NCBI GenBank assembly: GCA_034932485.1
Contig: JAYFOQ010000024.1
Location: forward strand, 1-64,000
Source of the DNA: Gordonibacter sp034932485
GTDB taxonomy: Bacteria > Actinomycetota > Coriobacteriia > Coriobacteriales > Eggerthellaceae
Reading direction: 5' to 3'
Length of the DNA stretch: 64,000 nucleotides
The position numbers and the translations under genes were made by a program. This document shows positions 46,401 through 54,014 of this stretch, piece by piece. The notes below the pieces were generated by a model that saw nothing but the letters and a program-made list of their open reading frames with translations, did no database searches and was not told where the DNA came from. Numbering within the stretch: the stretch's first letter is position 1; the number at the start of each line of letters is the position of its first letter.

Positions 46401-46495
46401 GCGGCGGGTGTGGAAACACCGAACGCGGCGACCGTTGCACCCGTGATGGCTGCCGTCTTGACGAATGTGCGCCTAGACAGGGTCAGTTTATCCAT
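43439..46495 (-). CDS. Catechol-dehydroxylase-like molybdopterin enzyme
   Basis: A 1018-residue Tat-exported bis-MGD enzyme (signal LSRRTFVKTAA). The N-terminal cluster site is C52/C53, C56, C61 and C88/C89, in CCRGCGKMECG and MGNCCTKS. The proposed metal ligand is Cys183 in WQICKGPR. These segments and the size are what I recall of the Eggerthella dopamine and catechol dehydroxylases, which are related to acetylene hydratase and remove a ring hydroxyl from catechols. The operon (A, B, C) and a divergent membrane LuxR regulator fit that system. The actual substrate cannot be told from sequence. There is no TorD gene in this operon; the nearest is at 51561. Confidence 0.78.
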   Translation of the reverse strand: MDKLTLSRRTFVKTAAITGATVAAFGVSTPAALADQTYSEASGNDTVAVKTCCRGCGKMECGVKVIVQNGRAIRVEGDEGAFQSMGNCCTKSQSSIQAAYHPDRLHYPMKRTNPKGEEPGWVRISWEEALDTVATNLLDIKSKYGGEAIACQVGTSRIWCMHSESILKNMLETPNNIEAWQICKGPRHFATTMVSQFAMSWMETICRPKVYVQWAGASELSNYDDSCRVTVDTASRADIHISVDPRMANMGKEADYWQHLRPGTDGALALAWTNVIIEKKLYDELYTKKWTNAPFLVCEDMEATGFPTVRTDGSYWDVKTHLLKESDIKDGGSPYKFLVYDNNWEKLAAAGITHEYGAFTWFNADQEGVIDETGGFWEGENYDSEKARAGREAEQDHLLPGQTQGWVPDLQPFDPGIDPALEGEFEITLKDGKKVKVKPVWEHYKARAAEYNLENAEKITGIPASEIEAAATAYGTRIDPSTGYGNGGIQYMLAQEHACNAIQNSRALDNLVGITGNMDTPGGNRGPTIVPIDGDLQGFSAWAPGASTPPAEVNQKQLGIQKFPLISWWQYWCDAASAWDTMLSGEPYPVRALWNESGNFMSHTNTTVAWDALCSLDFFVDLNLWHTPQNDTADVILPVAHWIELNSPRASQGSAGAMGATVKCVEPPAEAMYDPEIVMAFAKRMNWQWTNEKGNEWPSIDWQLDDSIKLLTDDELTYTTWKVESGKPSLERHGVPMAEVKPKYKTWNDYVADFQKHGWWQAKDVEPRNWGTYRRYQTGAMRARDRVWARLDYTAGKGIGDWKPGWFTPTMKQEIWSTVMESHHPEEKMWWLPSWKEPPHGPVADPERAKEYPLTATTGRRIPVYFHSEHRQLPWCRELWPVPRVEINPKTAAEYGIQQGDWVWIETEWGKIRQVADLYYGVDDTVVNLEHTWWYPEVKDAGHGFQYSAVNQLIDHHAQDPHSGSSNLRAYQVKIYKATPENSPFNNPVPCDSTGTPIIHTSDDPRLKEWLPTYEGRK

Positions 46496-46641
46496 ATTTC
46501 TCCTCCTTCTCGGTACTCGTCTCTTCTCGTCTCGCTCGAGTCTTAAGGCTTTGCGCCTTGGTGGCTCGGCTCGGGTATAACCTTACGGAGTGTGAAGGGT
46601 GTCGAGCATCGTGCAAAGCTTGAGAGAGGAAGTAGGCTCGC

Positions 46642-46659
46642 ATCATAAATACTTATGAT
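46642..46659. promoter_or_regulatory. Candidate operator, AT-rich inverted repeat
   Basis: ATCATAA (46642-46648) and TTATGAT (46653-46659) are perfect inverted repeats with four bases between, about 150 bases before the dehydroxylase-like start. Confidence 0.4.
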
Positions 46660-46711
46660 TTTGCCCTCATGAGAAATAGGGAACCTTCATTGAACTGGTA
46701 ATACTTTCTGC

Positions 46712-46740
46712 TTGACACTATATTATTCTCAAACTAGGAT
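46712..46740 (+). promoter_or_regulatory. Promoter of the LuxR-type regulator
   Basis: TTGACA (46712-46717) and TAGGAT (46735-46740) stand 17 bases apart. The 12-base palindrome TTCCACGTGGAA starts five bases downstream, where a bound protein could block transcription. Confidence 0.68.
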
Positions 46741-46847
46741 TAATGTTCCACGTGGAAGACGCAGTTTGCTTCTCTATAATCTTCTCCAGCCCGATGGGGA
46801 TCGGGTGGAAACGTGGTTAGCCACGGAGTGCTACGGGGTGGAGGGGT

Positions 46848-48326
46848 ATGGGACAACTTCGCACAACATTGAACGGCACGTGGGATAAAAATGTTTCACT
46901 GAAACGTACGGCGGGTTTCGCGCTCGATTGGGTGTGGATACTTATGGTGTTCTATAGCATCGTGCCTTACGTGCGTTCCGCCGACATTCGCGGCTCTCTC
47001 TATACCAGTTTGCTCGTGTCGCTGTGCGCCACGGTGGTCACCATGCTGTTTGTCGCTATTATTGTGCGTCGTGACGAGCGTTTTGGTTCGAATCGCTATG
47101 TTGTCGTTGGCGCTGCGGTTATGATGACGCTTGGTAGTGTGCTAACTATGTTCTCAGACATGAGCACTACGACCGGTATGCTCATGCTGGGCATTAGCAG
47201 CATTATGACGGGTACGGGGTCGGCTGTGCTGTTTCTTGCATGGGCTGAGCTGTTTTCGAGTATTGGTGGTCGCTTGGCGCTTGTTGAGCTTTCGGCTGGG
47301 GTGTGCGCCGGGTTTGCAGCAGGCTTTGTGTTAATTACCGTACCATCATTTGTGGCCGATCTTGTTATTGTCTGTTTGCCGCTAGCTTCGGTGGCGGTAT
47401 TTTGTCGCTTGGGCCAGCCTGATGCAGAGACGTCATCAGAGCCGAAGCAAATGCTGTCACGCCAGACAGTTGGTCTGTTTGTGAAGGCATTGTTTGGTGC
47501 TATTTTGCTGGGGGTGATTGAAGGTTTTTTCGACGTACTCTCAGGTTACCGAACCTACCAAGTGCAGGATATTTACGGTACATACTTATTTGTGGCTGGC
47601 TTCCTAGCAGCGTTGGGTGTGTGTATTGTTGCGGTATTTTTTCATCGTGATGGCATATTTCATACTTATCGTTTTGCGCTCTTGCTGTTGTGTCTGGGAT
47701 GTTTGTTTACGCCGTTTATGAGGGATAATAATACCTATTCGACTGCGCTTGTATTTGCGGGATATAACTGTTTTGTTGTGGCGTTGGCTGTGGTGTGCAT
47801 CGATGTGTCGCGTAGTTTTAAGGTGGGTCCTGCACGCACTATAGGATTAGGCTTCTTTGCTTTGTATGGAGGTGAGGCTGTTGGCTCGATGTGCGCACAC
47901 GCGCTCGAATCCGTAGGCGTGTCGGGATATGACTTGGCGGCCATTACCCTTATTGCGGTAGCGCTACTCTTTGTGTCGCACCTGTTCCTGTTTACCGAGA
48001 TGGACCTAGTGAAGCTGGGATTGGGCGAGATTAACCGCATGGTTCCCGCTTTGACTGATGTCGTGGTGACCGATGTGACGGCTGAGGTGGTTGATCCTTG
48101 TGCGGTAGTTGTTGAGCGCTACGGGCTCTCGCCGCGCGAAAGCGATGTGCTGCCACTGCTGTTGCAAGGGCGCACCATCTCACGTATCCAGGAGACACTG
48201 TTTATATCGGCAGGTACCGTGAGCACGCATATTAGACACATCTATCAGAAGACGGGCGTGGAGAACCGCCAAGGGCTTATCGATTTAGTCGAAGATCTTC
48301 TCGATGTGGTGGAGAAGGCTGACTGA
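46848..48326 (+). CDS. Membrane-bound LuxR-family regulator next to the dehydroxylase-like operon
   Basis: A 492-residue protein with about twelve membrane helices and a C-terminal LuxR helix-turn-helix (GLSPRESDVLPLLLQGRTIS, then ISAGTVSTHIRHIY). GGAGGGG precedes the ATG. It is divergent from the dehydroxylase-like operon, and related regulators of Eggerthellaceae respond to the substrate of the neighbouring enzyme, so that operon is the likely target. The next gene starts eight bases after its stop. Confidence 0.87.
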   Translation: MGQLRTTLNGTWDKNVSLKRTAGFALDWVWILMVFYSIVPYVRSADIRGSLYTSLLVSLCATVVTMLFVAIIVRRDERFGSNRYVVVGAAVMMTLGSVLTMFSDMSTTTGMLMLGISSIMTGTGSAVLFLAWAELFSSIGGRLALVELSAGVCAGFAAGFVLITVPSFVADLVIVCLPLASVAVFCRLGQPDAETSSEPKQMLSRQTVGLFVKALFGAILLGVIEGFFDVLSGYRTYQVQDIYGTYLFVAGFLAALGVCIVAVFFHRDGIFHTYRFALLLLCLGCLFTPFMRDNNTYSTALVFAGYNCFVVALAVVCIDVSRSFKVGPARTIGLGFFALYGGEAVGSMCAHALESVGVSGYDLAAITLIAVALLFVSHLFLFTEMDLVKLGLGEINRMVPALTDVVVTDVTAEVVDPCAVVVERYGLSPRESDVLPLLLQGRTISRIQETLFISAGTVSTHIRHIYQKTGVENRQGLIDLVEDLLDVVEKAD

Positions 48327-48333
48327 GGCTACT

Positions 48334-48876
48334 ATGGAAACGACGCATCTTCAAGAATACGTAAGCGTGGCTGATTGTGGAAGTTTCACTGCTGCGGCGC
48401 GCGACCTGCACTTGACGCAATCGGCATTGAGTAAGCACATTGCGGCGCTTGAGCGCGAGTTTGATGCAGAGCTGTTTGTGCGCGATCGCTCAGGCATTCG
48501 CCTAACGGAAGCGGGCAAGACGCTCTACGTGCAGGCCGTGCGGATTGTGAGGACGCTGGGTAAGACGCGCGCGCTTGTGCGTGCCGCGCAGGACGGCATG
48601 GCGCGGCAGTCGGACATGATGGTGTCGGGCGATGTGCTCATGCGTGATACTGCGTTGCGTTGCAAGTGCCGCTTGGTGGCGACGCGCTGCGGTCTTGACG
48701 AGCAGGAAGTGGGTGCGCTTGCCCTTTATCTGGAGGAACGCGGCTTCGAGGCCATCCAAGCCGAACTGGGCGTCACGCGCGACAATCTGGCTGAGACGCT
48801 TGGTCGGGTGTATCGCAAACTCGGAGTGGGTGATAAGCAGGCGGCACTTGACTTCGTCCATTCCGTTTCGGAATGA
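48334..48876 (+). CDS. LysR/LuxR hybrid regulator with two helix-turn-helix domains
   Basis: An 180-residue protein. Residues 1-85 are a LysR-type winged helix (LQEYVSVADCGSFTAAARDL, LTQSALSKHIAALEREF, RLTEAGKTLY). There is no LysR ligand-binding domain. Instead the C-terminal 65 residues look like a LuxR/GerE domain (LDEQEVGALALYLEERGFEA, then VYRKLGVGDKQAALDFV). ATG 48334 has GAGG upstream. It follows the membrane regulator by eight bases and is probably cotranscribed. Two DNA-binding ends in one small protein suggest it bridges or competes at operators. Confidence 0.78.
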   Translation: METTHLQEYVSVADCGSFTAAARDLHLTQSALSKHIAALEREFDAELFVRDRSGIRLTEAGKTLYVQAVRIVRTLGKTRALVRAAQDGMARQSDMMVSGDVLMRDTALRCKCRLVATRCGLDEQEVGALALYLEERGFEAIQAELGVTRDNLAETLGRVYRKLGVGDKQAALDFVHSVSE

Positions 48877-48994
48877 TGGTAGACCCATGCGGGTAGGTTG
48901 GGCATACTAGTAATTCGTTGACAGCACTTTTTTATGGAGCCGGGGGGCTTCGGAGCAGAGGGCTTCATCCGAGTTAAAGGGATGGAGGCCGAAC

Positions 48995-50770
48995 ATGAGT
49001 GCTTGTTCTGTCGAAACAATCGAACAATTAACGCAAGCCCTGCTTGAGCGGGACGGTGACGTGCGGCTGTGTGTCGAGCGCGCTGTGCGCGACGATGTCG
49101 CGCCTGCGCTTTTGGCTAAGGCGAACCAACTGGCCGCAGCGGGAGAGCCCGTGGCGGTAGTCTGCGCGGACGTTGTGGCTCAGCAGCGTTTCTGCGCGCA
49201 GCTTCCCGCTTATCCCGCGCTCGATGTTGCGTGTGTGGTGACGATGCGGGACTTCGCCTTGGACTTCATGCGTGACGAGCGGGTGAGTGCGCTTCTTGAG
49301 CGTGATGCGCGCGTGCTCGACGAGAACGAACACGACGTGCTACTCGAAGACATGAAGGTGAGCGGCATTAAGCCGCGCCGTTTGCGCGAGATGCTCAAAT
49401 TCTTCTACAAGAGCATGAGCGAGTACGCAAACGAAGAGCCGCGGTGGCTGGTGAACACCGAAGAGCAGACCGTCTGGGCCATTCTTACGGAGAATCTGGA
49501 AGCGCGTCGCGCGTGGCTGCCTCACGAGTTGTCTGCCGCTGCGTATCGCGGACTGGTGGACGCTAATATTGAACACGTGCCGCTCTCGATTGTTGTTGAC
49601 GACTTCGGTACGCTGAGCCGAGCGAGCCAGCGGTTGCTCACGTACGCGGCGACCGGTACGTTGGTCGTAGCGGGTTCTGCTTGCGCGACGGCGAACACCG
49701 AAGAGCCGTATCCCTGCCCGGATGGGTTTGCGGCGTTGGTCGATTCGTTTGAGACGGTGACGCTGGCAAGCGGTCATGTAGCAGCGCAGGCGAGCTTCGA
49801 AGGCTACGCCGACCCGGGTGAGGAATTCGCTTTCACGGCTGACGCGGTGGCCCAGCGCCTCTCCGACGGCGTTGCTGCGAGCGATGTGCTGGTGGCCGTG
49901 CCTAACAAGACGTGGGCGGTGCAGCTTGCCTGCGCACTTGGGCAGCGCGGCGTGCGTACGCACGTGTGCGTTGGCGAAGCGAAGGTGAAGGGCGATCCAC
50001 GCGACGGTGCGCGCAACGGCCAGCTGAAGCTGGCGGCGTTTTTGCGGCTGGTGATCGACCCGGAGGACTTCACGGCGCTGCGCTCGTGGGTGGGGCTGGG
50101 CGATTGGCTGCTGCGCTCGGACGCGTTTTTGGAGCTTATGGCGTTTGCTCGCGAGAATGATTTGAGCGCACGCGAGGCCATGCGCCAGTTGCGCACGATG
50201 GCCGATGCCGAGCGTCCCTCCAAGATATTCGGCAAGTTCGATGCTCCGCTCGACGAGCTGGACGAGCTACGCGCGGCCTGCGCGTGCATCGGGTGCGCCT
50301 CGGCGGTTGCACTGTTCGCGCAGCACGGCATGCCGCTTAATGAAGCGCAGGTGGCGTTGCTGGGCGACGACCCGGAGCACGCCGATCTCGCGCGCTTGGC
50401 GCGCGAGGCGTTTGTCCGCCCCGCCGCTGCGGTGCCGGCCGATGCGGTGACCATTGCCTCCTTTGAACAGTGCCACGGGCGTTTTGTGCGAACAGTGTTC
50501 GTGACGGGCCTGGTCAGCGGCTTTTTGCCCAAGATCGACGCCGTGGAAGACAAGTACACCATCGATCACCGCCGCACGGCGCTTGCCCGTGACCGAGTCC
50601 TGTTCGACGACGTGGTGTCTGCGGCCAGCGACGAGGTCGTCTGCTCGTACTTCACTCACGACCGCTTAGAAAACATCGGCCTGCTGGACATGCAAGCCGC
50701 CCGCGTCTACGTAAAAGGCGATACCCGCTATGCGGCCATTCAGCCCTCTGAGTTCATCCCCTCGGTTTAG
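48995..50770 (+). CDS. SF1-helicase-like protein without ATPase motifs
   Basis: A 591-residue protein shaped like a UvrD/PcrA helicase. VTMRDFALDFM matches the TFHSLA-type motif, VVDDFGTLSRASQRLL (near 200) the Walker B motif, a segment near 275-310 (EFAFTADAVAQRL, VLVAVPNKTWA) motif IV, and IASFEQCHGRFVRTVFVTGL near 490 motif V. No GxGKT Walker A is present and motif VI (YVALTRA-type) lacks its Arg, reading FDDVVSAASDEVV. It is therefore unlikely to be an active helicase. GGAGG precedes the ATG. It heads a GC-rich operon of molybdoenzyme accessory genes and runs to the next gene's ribosome-binding site. Confidence 0.68.
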   Translation: MSACSVETIEQLTQALLERDGDVRLCVERAVRDDVAPALLAKANQLAAAGEPVAVVCADVVAQQRFCAQLPAYPALDVACVVTMRDFALDFMRDERVSALLERDARVLDENEHDVLLEDMKVSGIKPRRLREMLKFFYKSMSEYANEEPRWLVNTEEQTVWAILTENLEARRAWLPHELSAAAYRGLVDANIEHVPLSIVVDDFGTLSRASQRLLTYAATGTLVVAGSACATANTEEPYPCPDGFAALVDSFETVTLASGHVAAQASFEGYADPGEEFAFTADAVAQRLSDGVAASDVLVAVPNKTWAVQLACALGQRGVRTHVCVGEAKVKGDPRDGARNGQLKLAAFLRLVIDPEDFTALRSWVGLGDWLLRSDAFLELMAFARENDLSAREAMRQLRTMADAERPSKIFGKFDAPLDELDELRAACACIGCASAVALFAQHGMPLNEAQVALLGDDPEHADLARLAREAFVRPAAAVPADAVTIASFEQCHGRFVRTVFVTGLVSGFLPKIDAVEDKYTIDHRRTALARDRVLFDDVVSAASDEVVCSYFTHDRLENIGLLDMQAARVYVKGDTRYAAIQPSEFIPSV

Positions 50771-50787
50771 TGAAAGGACCAACCATT

Positions 50788-51549
50788 ATGAGCGATATCG
50801 ACGTGTTCACCATTGAAGACGACTTCGACCCCTTGGCCGACCTAGACTTAGACGTGGAGGAGGAGACGCCGGATAGCGATTACCGGGTGCCTATTCCCGA
50901 TGCGGAGTTGAGCCGCGTGCCTGATCAGATGCCGCTTTCTGCCGAAGAGCGTATTGCCAAGCTGATTGCGGGCATGCCTGGGCAGAAGTTCCGCCTGCTG
51001 TGCGCTGTTGAGGAGTGTGCCCAGCCCCGCACTATGGACGAGGTTGTTACGGCGCTCGACGCAGCGTACCCCGACACGCTCAGCGTGTACGGACCGGCCC
51101 AGATCGTGCAGCTGCTTGAACGTGCTGGGGCTCTTGAGCGCATCGAGGTGGAAGAACCCGAGTCGCCAGCTGCCGAGGTCGAACCTACGGAGACTTTCCT
51201 CTCTGTCGTGCCCGTTGCGCCTTGCCGCTATGCCGCGACGCAGGAGGGTCTTGCTGCCGTGGCGCTGCATCGGGGCGACGATGTGGTCGCGAACCTTATC
51301 GGTGAGGACGTGCGCTACCGGCCACTCTATCGCCGCATTCTGGAATTATGCGCCCGGGAGGACGGCTGTCCCACTAAGGAACTCGACGCCGAGATCGACC
51401 CCGACCCACTGTGTTTCGAGCCGCGCCGCTTCTGCAGCTACTTCGTCAACAGATTGGAGCAGATAGGCGCAGTGGAGTGGAAGGCAGTTTGGACGACGAC
51501 GGATTTCGGACGCAAGGCGCTGGCCTCGCGTGAACTCATCGAAGGATAA
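50788..51549 (+). CDS. Tandem winged-helix-like protein, paralogue of the one at 17360
   Basis: A 253-residue protein with a very acidic N-terminus (about 1-45), then two winged-helix-like modules: KFRLLCAVEECAQPRTMDEV near 70-120 and LYRRILELCAREDGCPTKEL with YFVNRLEQIGAVEWKAVW and TTDFGRKAL near 180-250. The second module matches the protein at 17360-17968. ATG 50788 follows AAAGGA. It lies between the helicase-like gene and torD. Function is unknown; a regulatory or assembly role is inferred from two independent molybdoenzyme-linked positions. Confidence 0.7.
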   Translation: MSDIDVFTIEDDFDPLADLDLDVEEETPDSDYRVPIPDAELSRVPDQMPLSAEERIAKLIAGMPGQKFRLLCAVEECAQPRTMDEVVTALDAAYPDTLSVYGPAQIVQLLERAGALERIEVEEPESPAAEVEPTETFLSVVPVAPCRYAATQEGLAAVALHRGDDVVANLIGEDVRYRPLYRRILELCAREDGCPTKELDAEIDPDPLCFEPRRFCSYFVNRLEQIGAVEWKAVWTTTDFGRKALASRELIEG

Positions 51550-51560
51550 GGAGCACCATC

Positions 51561-52277
51561 ATGACCCAGACACCTGAAATCGATTTCGCCGACGTGCTGC
51601 GCGGCCGCCTGTCCACCTACCAGTTTCTCTCGCGCCTGTTCCGTGTTGAGGTCGACCAGGAACTCTACGACACGCTCGTGTCCATGCGCTTCCCGGCCAA
51701 TACCGGCAACGAGCAGGTGGATGAAGGATACCGCATGATCTGCGGCTATCTAAGTCGCGCCGATGCTGCCGTGCTCACCGAGCTGGCTATAGACTACGTA
51801 CGCGCCTTTATTGGTTCGGGCAACGATGGATTCTCGGCCGCCTACCCCTACGAGTCGGTGTACACGAGTCCTAAGCGCCTCATGATGCAAGATGCACGCG
51901 ACGAGGTGCTGGTGCTCTATCATGCTGTTGGCTTGGACAAACAGGAAAGTTGGAAAGAAGGCGAGGATCACATCGCTCTCGAGCTCGAATTCGAGCAGAT
52001 CCTCACCGAGCGCGCGTTGGCCGCTTATGAGATGGGAGATGAGGAAGGCTGTCTGCAATTGCTGCTGACGCAGCGCAACTTCCTTGAAGATCATCTGGTG
52101 TCATGGTATCCCATGATGGCCAAAGATCTGGAGAAGTTTCCCCAGACCGATTTCTACCGAGGACTTGGCAAGCTGACGAGCGGCTACTTGCAGAACGACT
52201 TGGAATTCCTGAACGAGGTGTTGGGCGACGATGATGCGGAGCTTGTCGAAAGTTCGGTCGAAAGGGCGATGGCGTAA
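51561..52277 (+). CDS. TorD-family molybdoenzyme chaperone
   Basis: A 238-residue chaperone very like the one at 12259: YQFLSRLFRVEVDQELYDTL, YPYESVYTSPKRLMMQDARD and GEDHIALELEFEQI are shared features. AAGGAG precedes the ATG. No catalytic subunit is in this operon, so its client may be the dehydroxylase-like enzyme at 43439, whose operon has no chaperone. The stop overlaps the next start. Confidence 0.87.
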   Translation: MTQTPEIDFADVLRGRLSTYQFLSRLFRVEVDQELYDTLVSMRFPANTGNEQVDEGYRMICGYLSRADAAVLTELAIDYVRAFIGSGNDGFSAAYPYESVYTSPKRLMMQDARDEVLVLYHAVGLDKQESWKEGEDHIALELEFEQILTERALAAYEMGDEEGCLQLLLTQRNFLEDHLVSWYPMMAKDLEKFPQTDFYRGLGKLTSGYLQNDLEFLNEVLGDDDAELVESSVERAMA

Positions 52278-52942
52278 TGGTGCGGAGTATCGAGCAGGAA
52301 GGCGGGCAAGGCGTGGGGCGTGATGCGGCGAAGGCGGCTTCCGGCATGACGCGCCGCACGTTCGCATTCGGTGCCGTGGGTGCCGCGGCCGTTCTCGGGC
52401 TGGGCGGGGTGAAGTATCTGCCTAGTCAGTCACTCTGCCGTCCGCCGGGAGGTCAGGATGAAGCGTACCTGGTGGGCGCGTGCCTACACTGCGATAAATG
52501 TCGCGAGGTGTGTCCGAAAAACGCCATCGCGCCGGCCTATCTTGAGCAGGGTATCTTGAACGCACGCACGCCCCGTCTGAACTTCAAGCGTGGCTGGTGC
52601 GACTTCTGTGAAAACGAGCCGGGCGGCCCGCGCTGCATCGCCGTGTGTCCGACCCATGCGCTGGCTTCTGCCGATCCTGCTAAGGCCACCCTCGGCAAAG
52701 CCGAGCTCAATGTGAACTGGTGTCTGGCTGCGAAGGGCATGGGCTGCCACGAGTGCGTGGATGTATGCAATTATGAGGCGTTGGAGCTGGGTGCAGACAC
52801 CGTGCCGGTGGTGGACTGGGACGCCTGCAACGGCTGCGGTGCCTGCGAATTTGCCTGCATCTCGTTGTCGGCAGGCTCCATCACCGCGGGTGCCACCGAT
52901 CGCGCCATCGTCGTCAAGCCGTTTGAGGAAGCGAGGTACTAA
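52277..52942 (+). CDS. NapG-like Tat-exported ferredoxin
   Basis: 221 residues with a Tat signal (MTRRTFAFGAVG at about 24-35) and four cluster motifs: CLHCDKCREVCP, CDFCENEPGGPRCIAVCP, CHECVDVCNY and CNGCGACEFAC. It parallels the protein at 11621. The start overlaps the torD stop by one base. With the following NapH-like protein it should form a quinol-to-periplasm electron route. Confidence 0.86.
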   Translation: MVRSIEQEGGQGVGRDAAKAASGMTRRTFAFGAVGAAAVLGLGGVKYLPSQSLCRPPGGQDEAYLVGACLHCDKCREVCPKNAIAPAYLEQGILNARTPRLNFKRGWCDFCENEPGGPRCIAVCPTHALASADPAKATLGKAELNVNWCLAAKGMGCHECVDVCNYEALELGADTVPVVDWDACNGCGACEFACISLSAGSITAGATDRAIVVKPFEEARY

Positions 52943-52947
52943 GAGCC

Positions 52948-54009
52948 ATGAATAAGACGAAAACGTATCGCGTCCGCTTCCTTATCATGCTGGCCGTGCT
53001 GGCGGTGGTGGCGGTAGGTTACTTCATCCTCGGCGGCATCGGCAACCTGTGCGGCATAGGCTTCGGCGAGATCACGCTGCTGTGCCCGCTGGGCGCGCTG
53101 CTGGCCATGATCGCCGAGCGTACCGCCATCCCGATGGCGGTGATCAGCGTGGTGGCCGTGCTGATCATTTGTATCGTGCTGGGCAAGATATTCTGTGCAT
53201 GGGTGTGCCCCGTGCACTTCATGGCGCGTTTCTCACGCAAGGGAAAGAAGGCGCGTGGCAGGGCGAAGGGCGCCGCCCCGACACCCGCGCCCGAGGCGAC
53301 GGACGGCGAAAGGGCGGCAGCGCTCGCTATTGAGGAACATGAAGCGGTGGCCACCCCCGATCAGGTTGTTGAGAAGAAGCATGGCGGCTGCGCCACCTGC
53401 AAGACGCCGTGCGGCAAGTCCAAGGGCATGAAGATTGACAGTCGTCACGGCATTCTGGCTGCGGCGTTAGGGTCGACACTTGTGTTCGGCTTCCCGGTGT
53501 TCTGCCTCGTGTGTCCGGTCGGCCTGACGTTTGCGACGGTGCTGCTGGTCATGCGCCTGTTCGCGTTCGGCGATACCACGTGGACCATCATCGCGTTTCC
53601 CGCCATCATCGCGCTGGAGATTCTGCTGCTGCCCAAGTGGTGCCAGCGCTTCTGCCCACTGGGTGCGCTGCTCTCGCTGTTCAGCGGCTTGAACCGCACG
53701 TTTCGCCCGCAGGTTGATTCTGCCAAGTGCCTACGCGAGTCCAGGGGTGCCGCGTGCAACCTCTGTGAGAAGGCGTGCCCGGAGGGCATCAATCTGCACG
53801 ATATTGCCGCTGGTGAGACTACGCTCAACGACTGCAGTAAGTGTCGAGCCTGCGCCGATGCGTGCCCTGAGGGCGCTATCACGTTTCCGCTGTTACCGAA
53901 GAAGACGCGCGCGGGCAGTGTCATCGTGGGCGACCGAGATGCGTGTGCAGGTGCTGCCGTTGGGGCCATGGCGGCCGACGAGCTGGCCGACGTCGCGGAA
54001 AGAGGGTAA
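52948..54009 (+). CDS. NapH-like membrane iron-sulfur protein
   Basis: 353 residues with four to five helices and the motifs CAWVCP, CLVCP and CQRFCP, plus a ferredoxin part (CNLCEKACPEGI, CSKCRACADACP). It begins TLLCPLGALLAM-like after the first helix, a NapH mark. A charged Ala-rich loop with CATCKTPCG (about 95-165) is longer than in the copy at 10623. It starts five bases after napG. Confidence 0.86.
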   Translation: MNKTKTYRVRFLIMLAVLAVVAVGYFILGGIGNLCGIGFGEITLLCPLGALLAMIAERTAIPMAVISVVAVLIICIVLGKIFCAWVCPVHFMARFSRKGKKARGRAKGAAPTPAPEATDGERAAALAIEEHEAVATPDQVVEKKHGGCATCKTPCGKSKGMKIDSRHGILAAALGSTLVFGFPVFCLVCPVGLTFATVLLVMRLFAFGDTTWTIIAFPAIIALEILLLPKWCQRFCPLGALLSLFSGLNRTFRPQVDSAKCLRESRGAACNLCEKACPEGINLHDIAAGETTLNDCSKCRACADACPEGAITFPLLPKKTRAGSVIVGDRDACAGAAVGAMAADELADVAERG

Positions 54010-54014
54010 GGAAC

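Larger units (their letters stand above)
46496..46847. other. Divergent control region of the dehydroxylase-like operon and its regulator
   Basis: 352 bases without a gene. ATCATAA/TTATGAT at 46642-46659 and the perfect palindrome TTCCACGTGGAA at 46746-46757 are candidate operators. A clear promoter for the plus-strand regulator lies at 46712-46740. The minus-strand promoter was not located with confidence. Confidence 0.6.
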
